A DNA stretch of 64,000 nt from an uncultured Rhodospirillales bacterium (GTDB taxonomy: Bacteria; Pseudomonadota; Alphaproteobacteria; Acetobacterales; Acetobacteraceae), in contig CAIYSR010000141.1 in assembly GCA_903928895.1 (NCBI GenBank), positions 56,873 to 120,872 on the forward strand, read 5' to 3'. A model generated the notes under the pieces. That model was not told where the DNA came from, did no database searches, and saw only the letters and a program-made list of their open reading frames with translations. Positions 27,117 through 35,843 of this stretch are shown piece after piece (position 1 is the stretch's first letter; each line of letters begins with the position of its first letter). The translations under genes were made by a program, and so were the position numbers.

Positions 27117-28048
27117 GCGATACCCCAGTGGGCGCGCAGCGCTCCGCTCATCGCGCGGATGATCTGGCGCGAGGCTTTGATGAATTTACCCATGGTGAAG
27201 AAGGCATGCATGTGGTCGGAGAAATGCATCGCCGTCACCTGGACGCCCTCGTTCTCCAAGCGCTCGGCATAGGCGCGGCCCTCGTCGCACAGCGGATCGT
27301 GGCTGCACGTGACGACAAAGGCGGTTGCGGTGCCGGCCAGGTTGGCGGCCCGAAGCGGAGATGCGCGCCAGTCGGACTGCTCGGCCGCGTTGTTGAGGTA
27401 GTGGTCGCGGAACCACTTCATCGTGGTGGTGGTGAGCAGATAGCCGTCGACGATGCGGTCATAGGATGGATGAACGGCCCCGAGGTCGGTCGCCGGATAG
27501 ACCAGCATCTGGTAGCCGATCGGCGGCAGGTCGCCGTCGCGCGACATGATCGCCATCACGGCGGCGAGGTTGCCGCCGGCGCTGTCCCCTCCGACCGCGA
27601 TGCGGGCTGCGTCCACCTTCAGCGCGGACGCATTGGCGATGATCCAGGCGGTGGCAGCCTTGCTGTCGTCGACCGCGGCAGGAAACTTGGCTTCGGGGGC
27701 AAGCCGGTAGTCGACCGCGATAACGCAGGCGCCGGTGGCGTTGGCGAGTTGGCGGCAGACGACGTCATGGCTGTCGAGATCGCCGATCACCCAGCCGCCG
27801 CCATGGTAGAAGATGAGGCAAGGCAGGACCGCGTCGGCAGTGGTGCCGATACCGCGGTAGAGTCGAAGTGGCACGCCGGCACCGCTGAGGTCACGGCATT
27901 CGGCGACGTCGGGCGGCGCATCCTGCATCACCGTGCGCGAAGCGGCCGAGGCGGCGCGCGCCTCGACCGGCGAGAGCGAGTACAGCGGCGGCCGACCAGC
28001 GGCCTTGATGAGGTCGAGGACCGTTTGGTCCTCCTGGTGCAGCTTCAC
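27113..28048 (-). CDS. Alpha/beta hydrolase, hormone-sensitive-lipase family
   Basis: A 311-residue esterase with the HSL oxyanion motif HGGGW (residues 82-86) and nucleophile Ser156 in GGDSAGGN. The acid is in the HDPLCDEG segment and the catalytic His in FSDHMHAFF. Members hydrolyse short acyl esters in the cytoplasm. It is first in a two-gene operon with the SDR gene (ATGA overlap) and divergent from the VOC gene with a 106-bp gap. Confidence 0.92.
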   Translation of the reverse strand: MKLHQEDQTVLDLIKAAGRPPLYSLSPVEARAASAASRTVMQDAPPDVAECRDLSGAGVPLRLYRGIGTTADAVLPCLIFYHGGGWVIGDLDSHDVVCRQLANATGACVIAVDYRLAPEAKFPAAVDDSKAATAWIIANASALKVDAARIAVGGDSAGGNLAAVMAIMSRDGDLPPIGYQMLVYPATDLGAVHPSYDRIVDGYLLTTTTMKWFRDHYLNNAAEQSDWRASPLRAANLAGTATAFVVTCSHDPLCDEGRAYAERLENEGVQVTAMHFSDHMHAFFTMGKFIKASRQIIRAMSGALRAHWGIA

Positions 28049-28154
28049 GATGTTTTCTCCCGGCGGGTGTTGTTGCGGGCAACATCGCCAAGGCGCTTGC
28101 CGCGGTCAATATGGAAGGAGGAGGATGCCACCGTGGGCACGGAAGGGGCGGAGC

Positions 28155-28988
28155 ATGGACGGACTGGTGAGCGGGATCGACCACGTGATCGCCGCGGTGC
28201 GGGACCTTGATCGGGCGGTGGAAACCTACCGGCGCCTGGGGTTCACGCCGACGGACCGCGGGCATCATGCGCAACTCGGCACATATAATCACCTGTTCAT
28301 GTTCGCGCATGACTACTTCGAACTCATCGGCGTCGAACATCCGGGCGCGGACAACCTCCGCTGGCAGGCGGTGTTGGCGGATCGCGAGGGGGTGTCCGGG
28401 ATCGCCCTGGCAACCGCGGATGCGGAGGCGTCGATGGCGGCGTTGAGAGCGCGGGGTTTGAACCCACCTGCGGTGTCGTATTTCGCGCGCCCCGTCGAGG
28501 TGGATGGCGGCTTGGCTGAGGCGCGGTTCGCCGCAGCCTATCTGCCGGAGGTCGTGACGCCGGTGGCACCCATGTTTTTCTGCCAGCACTTCACGCGCGA
28601 CCTGGTGTGGCGGCCGGAATGGCAGCGCCACCCCAACGGTGCGACGGGCGTAGTGGAGGTGATGGCGTTGGCCACCGATCCAGCGGCAACGGCCCGGGCC
28701 TATACCCGGCTGGTGGGAGCAGAGAACATCGACGGAACCGCGGTCAAACTGGGGCGACATGTTTTGCGGATCGCCACGGAGGACGCTATCACAGCATGGG
28801 CCGGCGGCGTCGCCCCGGGAGTGGCGGCGGTTACGCCGCGTCTCGCGGGGGTGGCGTTGCGGGTTGCGAGCCTGGCCACCACGGCGCTGCATTTACAGTT
28901 AGCGGCGGTCCCTTATGCGCTGACCGGAGATGCCATCGTGGTTGGGCCTGAATCGGCATGCGGCGCTATCATTAAATTCGTTGCATAG
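28155..28988 (+). CDS. VOC-superfamily (glyoxalase-like) protein
   Basis: About 277 residues. It begins SGIDHVIAAVRDLDRAVETYRRLGF, in two adjoining parts, the first beta-alpha-beta unit of the vicinal-oxygen-chelate fold with a metal-ligand His, and includes YNHLFMFAHDYFELIG and a second, weaker unit after TGVVEVM. This matches the 'glyoxalase-like domain' proteins of about 270-300 residues. The reaction is unknown. The ATG at 28155 is preceded by GGGGCGGAG; the longer frame to the left has no family signal. Confidence 0.82.
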   Translation: MDGLVSGIDHVIAAVRDLDRAVETYRRLGFTPTDRGHHAQLGTYNHLFMFAHDYFELIGVEHPGADNLRWQAVLADREGVSGIALATADAEASMAALRARGLNPPAVSYFARPVEVDGGLAEARFAAAYLPEVVTPVAPMFFCQHFTRDLVWRPEWQRHPNGATGVVEVMALATDPAATARAYTRLVGAENIDGTAVKLGRHVLRIATEDAITAWAGGVAPGVAAVTPRLAGVALRVASLATTALHLQLAAVPYALTGDAIVVGPESACGAIIKFVA

Positions 28989-29002
28989 CTTTGAAACAAG
29001 AA

Positions 29003-29026
29003 GGGCCGCGGACATGTCCGCGGCCC
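29003..29026 (-). terminator. Intrinsic terminator of the rplM-rpsI operon
   Basis: GGGCCGCGGA and TCCGCGGCCC form a perfect dyad with a four-base centre. On the minus strand it is followed by a T-rich tract (TTCTTGTTTC), 27 bp after the rpsI stop. It can also stop plus-strand reading from the VOC gene. Confidence 0.8.
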
Positions 29027-29052
29027 CTCAGTGCATCCTGTCGGTAGGCGTA

Positions 29053-29541
29053 TCAGCGCTTAGAGAACTGGAAGCTGCGACGCGCCTTGGCGCGGCCGTA
29101 TTTCTTGCGTTCGACCACACGGCTGTCGCGCGTGAGGAACCCGGCGATCTTGAGGATGCCGCGCAGTTCAGGTTCGTAGTAGGTCAGCGCGCGGCTGATG
29201 CCGTGGCGCACCGCACCGGCCTGACCCGAGAGACCGCCGCCGACGACGGTGCAATAAACGTCGAACTGGTTATACCGGTCGGCGACGAGGAAGGGTTGGG
29301 TGATCAGCATGCGCAATACCGGGCGGGCGAAGTATTGGCCTACGCGCTTGCCGTTGATCATGATTTCGCCCTTGCCGGGCTTGATCCATACGCGGGCAAC
29401 CGCGTTCTTGCGCCGGCCGGTGGCATAGGAGCGGCCGAGCGTGTCGCGCTTCGGTTCGACCTTCACCTTTTCAGTGGGCAGCGCGGTCGCAACCGCGAGC
29501 TCCTTGAGGTCCGCCAGCGTGCGGGACTGTGTTCCAGACAT
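29053..29541 (-). CDS. rpsI: 30S ribosomal protein S9
   Basis: A 162-residue S9 with the alphaproteobacterial N-terminal extension. The core begins [18 protein letters not shown] and contains [33 protein letters not shown] in two parts, and the invariant C-terminal basic tail [11 protein letters not shown] that contacts P-site tRNA. It is second in the rplM-rpsI operon, 5 bp after rplM. Confidence 0.98.
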   Translation of the reverse strand: MSGTQSRTLADLKELAVATALPTEKVKVEPKRDTLGRSYATGRRKNAVARVWIKPGKGEIMINGKRVGQYFARPVLRMLITQPFLVADRYNQFDVYCTVVGGGLSGQAGAVRHGISRALTYYEPELRGILKIAGFLTRDSRVVERKKYGRAKARRSFQFSKR

Positions 29542-29546
29542 AGGGC

Positions 29547-30011
29547 TCAGCCTCGCTTGTTCTTGGGATTGAGCGCCGCGATGTCGAGCGGCGTGGGCTG
29601 CTGACCCGCATGCGGGTGCTCGGCACCCGTATAGACATAGAGGTGCTTCATCTGCGCCCGCTGCAGCGGACCACGGGTGATCATGCGCTCCACCGCCTTG
29701 GTGACCACACTGCCCGGGTTGGCCGAGGCGAGACGCTCACGCACCGTGCGGCCCTTGATGCCGCCGGCGTAGCCGGTGTGGTAGTAGAATACCTTGTCTT
29801 CGGTTTTGTTGCCGGTGAGGGCGACCTTCTCCGCGTTGATGACAACGACGTTGTCGCCGCAATCAACATGCGGGGTGAATGTGGGTTTGTGCTTGCCGCG
29901 CAGCCGGTTGGCGATGATCACTGCGAGGCGGCCGAGAACCAGGCCTTCCGCATCGATCAGCACCCAGTCCTTCTGCACCTCCGCGGGCTTCAGCGAGAGG
30001 GTCGTCTTCAT
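29547..30011 (-). CDS. rplM: 50S ribosomal protein L13
   Basis: A 154-residue L13. It shows [32 protein letters not shown], the [12 protein letters not shown] loop and [15 protein letters not shown]. Start codon CAT at 30009-30011 gives the normal N-terminus [12 protein letters not shown]. An AAGGAA ribosome-binding site is present. The 294 bp upstream contain two similar dyads (30083 and 30276) but no gene. Confidence 0.98.
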   Translation of the reverse strand: MKTTLSLKPAEVQKDWVLIDAEGLVLGRLAVIIANRLRGKHKPTFTPHVDCGDNVVVINAEKVALTGNKTEDKVFYYHTGYAGGIKGRTVRERLASANPGSVVTKAVERMITRGPLQRAQMKHLYVYTGAEHPHAGQQPTPLDIAALNPKNKRG

Positions 30012-30082
30012 CCGGGGGATTCCTTCAAACAGGAAGCGGCTTATGGCGTCGGCTGGGCAGCGCGTCAAGGGTATTTGAATGA

Positions 30083-30096
30083 GGTATTCGAATACC
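30083..30096. promoter_or_regulatory. Palindrome GGTATTCGAATACC upstream of rplM
   Basis: A perfect 14-bp palindrome 72 bp before the rplM start. It shares the pattern GGTAT-N4-ATACC with a second site at 30276-30289. Its position suits an operator near the ribosomal-protein promoter; the binding protein is unknown. Confidence 0.4.
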
Positions 30097-30275
30097 GCGT
30101 CTAGAAACCTCGCTCCTGACGTCGGATAAGGGCGCTGTGCCACGGATGACATATTTGCTGCTACAGACGCGGCGGCTTGGCCGATGATGGCGGCGCTTGC
30201 AGCTCAGAGACACGGATATGGGTGAGGCCGTGGCCGTGCTTCGATCATCGTCACCATGCGATCGGCCAAGGTCGT

Positions 30276-30289
30276 GGTATCCAAATACC
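30276..30289. promoter_or_regulatory. Second GGTAT-N4-ATACC dyad
   Basis: GGTATCCAAATACC, extendable by T/A on each side, lies 193 bp from the first copy and just downstream of the stop of the hydrolase gene. Two copies in one 294-bp gap is more than expected by chance for a 10-base specified dyad. Confidence 0.4.
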
Positions 30290-30305
30290 ATATTAAGGCA
30301 GCGCG

Positions 30306-31124
30306 TCACGGCGCGCCGAGCCGCGCCGCGAGAAAGATCTGCGTCGTTGCGATGGAGGCGTCAGCAGCTGAATCGTCTCGCCCAACGAGATGGCCGGCAT
30401 AACGATGCGGAGGCTGGCGGCTGTCGAAGCCGTGGTGCGCATTGGGATAGATCACGAGGTCTACCGTATGCCCTGCCCGGTCAACATGCTCAGCCCAGCC
30501 TCGGCAAGAGGAGGCTGGGGTCCAGTCATCGGCACCGCCGATCAGGATGAGCGTGTCTGTGACCAGTGGCGTCGCCGTGCGTTGGCAGCCGGGGTAGTAG
30601 GCGACCGCGGCGGCGAAGGGGGGGGCGGGGCGATCGCCTGCCAGAACCGCCCTAAGCACGGTCCAGCCTCCGTGGGAGAAACCGATCACGCCGATCCGCT
30701 CCGGCCGCACGTAGGGCTGCGTCGCCAGCCATGCCTTGGCGGCGAAGGCATCCTCCGCACGGGTTTCTGGCGGCACAAGCCGGCCCTGATTGCAGACGCT
30801 ACGATGCCCCCGCGGGGTGAAGCTGTCGACGAGCAAGGCGACGTAGCCCCAATTCACCAGGCGGCGTGCCCAGTCCCGGTAGTGCCGCCCGATACCGTCG
30901 CACCCGTGCAGCACAACGATTGCGGGGAAGGGACCCGTGCCCTCGGGTCGGAACAACTCGGCGGTGGCGCCGCTGCGGGGCGGACCGACGCGGGCAGGAT
31001 CGAATACGCTTGCGGCGATGGCAGTGCGTCCGAGTAGCAGAGCCAATACGCTTGCGCAGATCAGTTGGAAGCCGCGGCGAATCAGCCGATACCGGGTCAC
31101 GCTGTCGCGGGGAGGACGGATCAT
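30306..31124 (-). CDS. Dienelactone hydrolase-family protein with signal sequence
   Basis: About 272 residues from the ATG at 31124. The N-terminus has a basic stretch and then FQLICASVLALLLGRTAIAAS, in two parts, a probable Sec signal cleaved at AIA-AS. The hydrolase domain has VVLHGCDGIGRHYRDWARRL split over the first strand, GVIGFSHGG with Ser rather than the Cys of true dienelactone hydrolase, and the catalytic His in YPNAHHGFD. It is likely a periplasmic esterase of unknown substrate. Its start codon overlaps that of divergent phnN within one CATG; an internal GTG nine codons later is an alternative start. Confidence 0.8.
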   Translation of the reverse strand: MIRPPRDSVTRYRLIRRGFQLICASVLALLLGRTAIAASVFDPARVGPPRSGATAELFRPEGTGPFPAIVVLHGCDGIGRHYRDWARRLVNWGYVALLVDSFTPRGHRSVCNQGRLVPPETRAEDAFAAKAWLATQPYVRPERIGVIGFSHGGWTVLRAVLAGDRPAPPFAAAVAYYPGCQRTATPLVTDTLILIGGADDWTPASSCRGWAEHVDRAGHTVDLVIYPNAHHGFDSRQPPHRYAGHLVGRDDSAADASIATTQIFLAARLGAP

Positions 31125-31656
31125 GCTGGTTCTCGTGGTTGGGCCTTCGGGCGCCGGCAAGGATACGCTCATGGCGGGCGCGCGTGCACGCCTTGCCGGT
31201 GATCCCCGGTATCGATTTGTCCAGCGCGATATCACCCGTCCCGCCGAGGCAGGGGGCGAGGAGCACCGCGCGGTGACGTTCGATACTTTTATGACCCGTC
31301 GCGCGGCGGCCGGATACGCCCTGTCCTGGGAGGCACATGGCCTTGGCTACGGCATCCCGGCCGACATCGCGGAGGATATCTCGATCGGACGGGTGGTGAT
31401 CGCCAATGTCTCGCGCGCCGTGCTCGTGGAGGCCGCATGCCGCTTTCCCGTGCGTGTTCTGGAGATCACTGCCCCAGTCAATATCCTTGCCCGGCGGCTC
31501 GCAGCACGCGGGCGCGAGAGCGAGGTTGATATCGCCGCGCGACTGACGCGGGCGGTGCCGCTGCCGCAGGGGCTCGACGTCGTGACGGTGCAGAATGTCG
31601 GCGCGGTCGATCAGGGGGTCACGGCGGTGTTGGCGGTGCTGGCCGGCGCGCCCTGA
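31123..31656 (+). CDS. phnN: Ribose 1,5-bisphosphate phosphokinase
   Basis: A 177-residue P-loop kinase, Walker A GPSGAGKDT at residues 7-15, guanylate-kinase-like with RFVQRDITRPAEAGGEEH. PhnN phosphorylates ribose 1,5-bisphosphate to PRPP, returning the ribose carrier of C-P lyase to nucleotide metabolism. It is convergent with the DUF1045-phnM end of the phn operon (22-bp gap to the DUF1045 stop), so it needs its own promoter inside the divergent hydrolase gene. Confidence 0.93.
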   Translation: MLVLVVGPSGAGKDTLMAGARARLAGDPRYRFVQRDITRPAEAGGEEHRAVTFDTFMTRRAAAGYALSWEAHGLGYGIPADIAEDISIGRVVIANVSRAVLVEAACRFPVRVLEITAPVNILARRLAARGRESEVDIAARLTRAVPLPQGLDVVTVQNVGAVDQGVTAVLAVLAGAP

Positions 31657-31678
31657 TCCGCTGTGCCGACGGCGGCGT

Positions 31679-32353
31679 TCAACCGGACAGCGGCAGGCGT
31701 TCGGCGAGCAGGAACGGCGCATCGGCCGCGGGCTGGGTGAACAGGCAGAGTGACACCGCGCGCCGCGGCACGGCGATCGCGGTTTGGAAATGATCCGTGG
31801 CGGCGGGCAGGTAGATCGCCCTCTCGTCGGCCGTCAACCGCCGCGTCAGGGTCATGTGAAAGAACCACGTCGCGAAGGCGTAGGGGTAGCCCCAGCGTAC
31901 TAAGTTCGCCTCCTGTGCCGCCAACAGGGGGCCGTTGCGTCGACGCTTGGCCAGATCGGCGTCGGTCGCCGGCGCGCGGAGGTGGTCGGCGCCGGCCACG
32001 CAGGCGTCGGCGAAGGCCTGGAGCTCTGGCGATGGCACGGCCTCGCGCAGGGCGAGGAAGCCGTGCAAATCGGCAACGTGAAGCGACGGCATGTCGAAGG
32101 CCGGCACGCTCTCGGCGATGCTGAGCGCGGTGTCCAGCACGTCTGCCCAATGCGTCCCCTCACGCAGGCGCATCGGGGGCTTCAGTGTGGCGTGGAAGCC
32201 ATAGCTGCGTGCGTCGGCGGTGACGGCGGCGATGTCAGGCAGGTCCGGCTGCGGTTGCGCAGCGCCAGAGAACGTATCCCGGCCGAGCCACGCCGTGGCG
32301 GCGGCGGTGAGCGGGTCATCGCACTCCGGCGCGTAGTAGAAGGCGACACGCAC
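31679..32353 (-). CDS. DUF1045 / phn-operon 2H phosphoesterase-like protein
   Basis: About 224 residues from the GTG at 32353, two bases after the phnM stop; an ATG at 32383 inside phnM is the alternative start. Two H-x-T motifs occur (His54-x-Thr56 in FHATLKPP and His166-x-Thr168 in FHMTLTRRL), spaced as in 2H phosphoesterases, which act on cyclic or 2',3'/2'-5' phosphodiesters. The family is found in phosphonate clusters. Because phnP, the cyclic phosphodiesterase of the pathway, is missing here, this is a candidate to open ribosyl 1,2-cyclic phosphate. That role is an inference. Confidence 0.85.
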   Translation of the reverse strand: MRVAFYYAPECDDPLTAAATAWLGRDTFSGAAQPQPDLPDIAAVTADARSYGFHATLKPPMRLREGTHWADVLDTALSIAESVPAFDMPSLHVADLHGFLALREAVPSPELQAFADACVAGADHLRAPATDADLAKRRRNGPLLAAQEANLVRWGYPYAFATWFFHMTLTRRLTADERAIYLPAATDHFQTAIAVPRRAVSLCLFTQPAADAPFLLAERLPLSG

Positions 32354-32355
32354 CG

Positions 32356-33492
32356 TTATGCCACCCGCTCGCCGGCGCGCCACACGGCCCGGACCACGGG
32401 GAAACCGTCATGTGGCCGCACACGAACCAGATCGGCGCGCAGCCCGGCCGCGATGCGGCCGCGATCGTGGAGCTTGCCCATGCTGGCGGGATTGTCCGTG
32501 AGCATGGCAATGGCCTGCGGCAGCGTGATGCCGCAGGTGGCAGCGCTGATGAAGGCGGCCTCGATGAGGGCCGCCGGGACATAGTCAGAGGCGAGGGCGT
32601 CGACCGTGCCGGCGCGGATCAAATCTGCGGCGTTGACGTTGCCGGAATGGCTGCCGCCGCGGACAATGTTGGGCGCGCCCGCGATCACCGTCATCCCACC
32701 TGCCTTTGCTGCATGTGCCGCGATCAGACGGACTGGAAATTCGCTGATCATGATGCCGTCGGCGATATTGGCGGCAATTTCCGCCTCTGTCTCGTCATCA
32801 TGGCTAGCGAGCGCGATGTCGCGATGGGCGACGCGCGCCAGGATACCTGCCCTGTTAGGGGCACGCATGCGGTTGCGCTGGTCGCTGAGGTGGTTGATGC
32901 GGCGCTCGATGTCCGACTCCGACAGGCCTTCGCGTTGTTTCAGGGCGCGGTAGCGGTTGAGGTCGGAGTACTGGCCCACGCCGGGGCTGTGGTCCATCAG
33001 GCTGACCATCTGCACCAGCTTTCGGTCGGCCACCGGATCGAGCAGATCGAGCACATCGAGCGCCGGCATTTCGCAGCGCAAATGGAGGAAATGCTCGCTT
33101 TTCAGCGCGTCGGTGCCATCGAGCGCCTCGAGGTCCGCCACGCCTTCGCGGAAAGTGCGTAGTCGGTCCTTGTCGAAGCCGAGGTCGCCAAGACAGAGCG
33201 AGTCGAACACGGTGGTGACGCCGGCCGCCGCGCATTGTGCGTCATGCGCAAACATGGCCGAGCGCGACGGCCAGCGGGCGCTGATACGGGGCATCACCTG
33301 GCGTTCGAGATTGTCGGTGTGCAGGTCGATCACCCCAGGCATCACGTAGTCGCCGCCGCAGTCGGTGGCACCAGGCACATGGGACCGACCGGGCTGGACC
33401 TCCGCAATGGTGGCGCCGCGGACCACGATTGTGCCGTCGAGCACTTCGTCCCGCAGCACGAGCTGGGCGTTGGTCAGGATCGTCTCGGTCAT
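32356..33492 (-). CDS. phnM: Alpha-D-ribose 1-methylphosphonate 5-triphosphate diphosphatase
   Basis: A 378-residue amidohydrolase-superfamily enzyme removing pyrophosphate from ribose 1-methylphosphonate 5-triphosphate before C-P bond cleavage. The metal motif is H-x-D (His58, Asp60 in DLHTDNLERQ), followed by FDSLCLGDLG, SHDDETEAE and GAPNIVRGGSHSG, all PhnM signatures. It lies 7 bp after phnL. A paralogue sits at 38828. Confidence 0.95.
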   Translation of the reverse strand: MTETILTNAQLVLRDEVLDGTIVVRGATIAEVQPGRSHVPGATDCGGDYVMPGVIDLHTDNLERQVMPRISARWPSRSAMFAHDAQCAAAGVTTVFDSLCLGDLGFDKDRLRTFREGVADLEALDGTDALKSEHFLHLRCEMPALDVLDLLDPVADRKLVQMVSLMDHSPGVGQYSDLNRYRALKQREGLSESDIERRINHLSDQRNRMRAPNRAGILARVAHRDIALASHDDETEAEIAANIADGIMISEFPVRLIAAHAAKAGGMTVIAGAPNIVRGGSHSGNVNAADLIRAGTVDALASDYVPAALIEAAFISAATCGITLPQAIAMLTDNPASMGKLHDRGRIAAGLRADLVRVRPHDGFPVVRAVWRAGERVA

Positions 33493-33499
33493 GCTGTAC

Positions 33500-34201
33500 T
33501 CACGCGGCTTGCTGGTAGGGGGCGATCTGATAGAGCCGGTCGGCGATGGCGTCACGCACGAAGGCGTCATGGAAGATGCCGACAATCGCAGCGCCACCGG
33601 CTTTCGCCTCGCGGATCATGGCGATCACGACGTCTCGATTGGCGGTGTCCAGAGAGGCGGTCGGCTCGTCAAGCAGCAGGATCGGATGGCCGCCGATGAA
33701 ACCGCGGGCGAGGTTGATGCGCTGCTGCTCGCCGCCGGAGAACGTGGCGGGCGGGAGGATGTGCAGGCTAGCCGGGATGTTGAGCCGGTGCAGGAGGGCG
33801 GCCGCAGCGGCCCGCGCCGCGTCCGGTGCCAATCCGCGCGCGGCATCGGCGACGATGTCGAGGGCGGAGACCCGGGGTACGACGCGGAGGAATTGGCTGA
33901 CATAGCCGAGCGTCTCCTCGCGCACCGCCACCACATGACGCGGCAAGGCCGATACAATATCGACGAAGCCGCCGTTGTGCCGCACCAGGATGCGCCCGGC
34001 ATCGGCGCGATAGTTGCCATAGAGCGAGCGCAGCAGGGTGGACTTGCCGGCGCCCGAAGGTCCGGCAAGGGCGATGCATTCGCCGGCGCGAACCTCGAGG
34101 TCCACGTTGTTGAGCACGTTGAGCTGCAAGCCGCCCTGCAGGTGCAGGGTGAAGCGCTTGGCCAGTCCCTCGGTTCGGAGCATCACGGGGGGGGCGATCA
34201 T
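33500..34201 (-). CDS. phnL: C-P lyase-associated ABC-type ATPase PhnL
   Basis: A 233-residue ATPase with Walker A GPSGAGKST, signature FSGGEQQRINLARG and Walker B ILLLDEPTASLD. PhnL works with PhnGHIM on the triphosphoribosylation step rather than in transport. It overlaps phnK by 4 bp. Confidence 0.95.
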   Translation of the reverse strand: MIAPPVMLRTEGLAKRFTLHLQGGLQLNVLNNVDLEVRAGECIALAGPSGAGKSTLLRSLYGNYRADAGRILVRHNGGFVDIVSALPRHVVAVREETLGYVSQFLRVVPRVSALDIVADAARGLAPDAARAAAAALLHRLNIPASLHILPPATFSGGEQQRINLARGFIGGHPILLLDEPTASLDTANRDVVIAMIREAKAGGAAIVGIFHDAFVRDAIADRLYQIAPYQQAA

Positions 34202-34980
34202 GCCTGCAACACCGAACTCACGAGAAGCTGCGTGTAGGGGTGGCGCGGATCGTCCAGTACCTGGTCGGTCAGCCCGGCTTCCACGACTTCGCCGCGCTGC
34301 ATCACCATGGTACGGTCGGCGAGCAGCCGGGCGACAGCCAGATCATGCGTCACCAGCACGGCGGCGATGCCAAGGCGCCGAACGAGGGAGCGGATGAGGT
34401 CGAGCAGGCGCGCCTGGACGGAGACGTCCAGGCCCCCGGTCGGCTCGTCCATGAAGACGAGGCGCGGATGGGTGACGAGGGTACGCGCGATCTGCAGGCG
34501 CTGGAGCATGCCACCTGAGAACGTGCGGGGCAGATCGTCGATACGGTCGGCGTCGATTTCCACCTGCCCCAGCCAGTCAATGGCGGCGGTCCGGATGTCG
34601 CCATAGTGGCGTCGGCCCTGGGCCATCAGCCGCTCGCCAACATTGCCGCCGGCTGAAACGGCCATGCGCAGGTTCTCGCGCGGGTTCTGGTGCACAAAGC
34701 CCCAGTCGGAGCGGTGCAGGGCGCGCAGGGCGGGCTGCGGCATGGCATGCACATCGTGCTGGATACAATCAGGATCGCGATACCACACTTGGCCCGATCG
34801 CGGCGCCAGCTTGCCTGAGAGCACGTTGAGCAGCGTGGTCTTGCCCGAGCCTGATTCCCCGACGATGGCCAGCATTTCGCCAGGCCAGAGATCAGCATCG
34901 ACGTCGACCAGCGCCGGAATGGCCCCGAAGGAGAGGTTCAGCCCGCGGGCTGTCAGCAGCGGTGCGTCATCAAGGTTCAT
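34198..34980 (-). CDS. phnK: C-P lyase-associated ABC-type ATPase PhnK
   Basis: A 260-residue ATPase with Walker A GESGSGKTT, signature FSGGMLQRLQIART, Walker B RLVFMDEPTGGLD and the C-terminal oligopeptide-type end DPRHPYTQLLVSS. PhnK docks on the PhnGHIJ core through PhnJ. The ATG at 34980 overlaps the phnJ stop (ATGA). Confidence 0.95.
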   Translation of the reverse strand: MNLDDAPLLTARGLNLSFGAIPALVDVDADLWPGEMLAIVGESGSGKTTLLNVLSGKLAPRSGQVWYRDPDCIQHDVHAMPQPALRALHRSDWGFVHQNPRENLRMAVSAGGNVGERLMAQGRRHYGDIRTAAIDWLGQVEIDADRIDDLPRTFSGGMLQRLQIARTLVTHPRLVFMDEPTGGLDVSVQARLLDLIRSLVRRLGIAAVLVTHDLAVARLLADRTMVMQRGEVVEAGLTDQVLDDPRHPYTQLLVSSVLQA

Positions 34981-35843
34981 GCGGCCACTCCCTCGGGACC
35001 GACATGGCCGGCGGCGCGGCGCTCCTCGCAGAAATCTGTATCCGAGCAAACGAACAGGCGGCCACCCTTGTCGTCCGCGACGATCTCGTCGAGGTAGGAA
35101 CTGTCTGCCCCGCACAGCCCGCAGCATTGCGGCGCCCGCGTGGTGCGGAAGGGGTGGTCGTCGAAATCGAGGCTCACCACCGAGGTGTAGGGCGGCACCG
35201 CATAGATGCGCTTTTCGCGCCCGGCCCCGAACAACTGGAGAGCGGCCATTCTATGCATTTTCGGGTTATCGAAGGCCGGGATCGGGCTCGGTGCCATGAG
35301 ATGGCGCCCGTTGACCATCACCGGGTAGTCATAGCTGATCGCGACGTGGCCGAAGCGGGTGATGTCCTCGTAGAGCTTGACGTACATGAGCCCATATTCC
35401 GCGAGCGCATGCATGCGCCGCGTCTCGGCGCGCGATGGCTCCAGGCGCGAGAGCGGCTCGGGTTGCGGCACCTGGTAGACCAGGATCTGGTCTTCGCGAA
35501 GCGGCTTCTCAGGGATCCGGTGGCGCGTCTGGATCAGCGTGGCCGCAGCCGTGTCGGTCGTGGTGGCGACCCCAGCGGTGCGGGCAAAAAAGCGACGGAT
35601 CGAGACCGCGTTGGTGGTATCGTCCGCGCCCTGGTCGATCACCTTCAGCACATCGTCTGGCCCCAGCACGGCGGCCGTGACCTGGATGCCACCGGTGCCC
35701 CAGCCATAGGGCAACGGCATTTCGCGCGAACCGAACGGGATCTGGTGGCCGGGGATGGCGACGGCCTTGAGCAGGGCCCGTCGGATCATCCGCTTGGTCT
35801 GCTCGTCGAGATAGGCGAAATTATAACCCGCCGCGCTGGTCAT
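34977..35843 (-). CDS. phnJ: Carbon-phosphorus lyase catalytic subunit
   Basis: A 288-residue radical-SAM enzyme that breaks the C-P bond. The key residues fall at the same numbers as in the E. coli enzyme: Cys241, Cys244 and Cys266 as iron-sulfur ligands, Cys272 as the thiyl residue (CGLC and CSDTDFC), and Gly32 in KAVAIPGHQIPFG. It overlaps phnI and phnK by 4 bp each. The gene looks intact and functional. Confidence 0.97.
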   Translation of the reverse strand: MTSAAGYNFAYLDEQTKRMIRRALLKAVAIPGHQIPFGSREMPLPYGWGTGGIQVTAAVLGPDDVLKVIDQGADDTTNAVSIRRFFARTAGVATTTDTAAATLIQTRHRIPEKPLREDQILVYQVPQPEPLSRLEPSRAETRRMHALAEYGLMYVKLYEDITRFGHVAISYDYPVMVNGRHLMAPSPIPAFDNPKMHRMAALQLFGAGREKRIYAVPPYTSVVSLDFDDHPFRTTRAPQCCGLCGADSSYLDEIVADDKGGRLFVCSDTDFCEERRAAGHVGPEGVAA

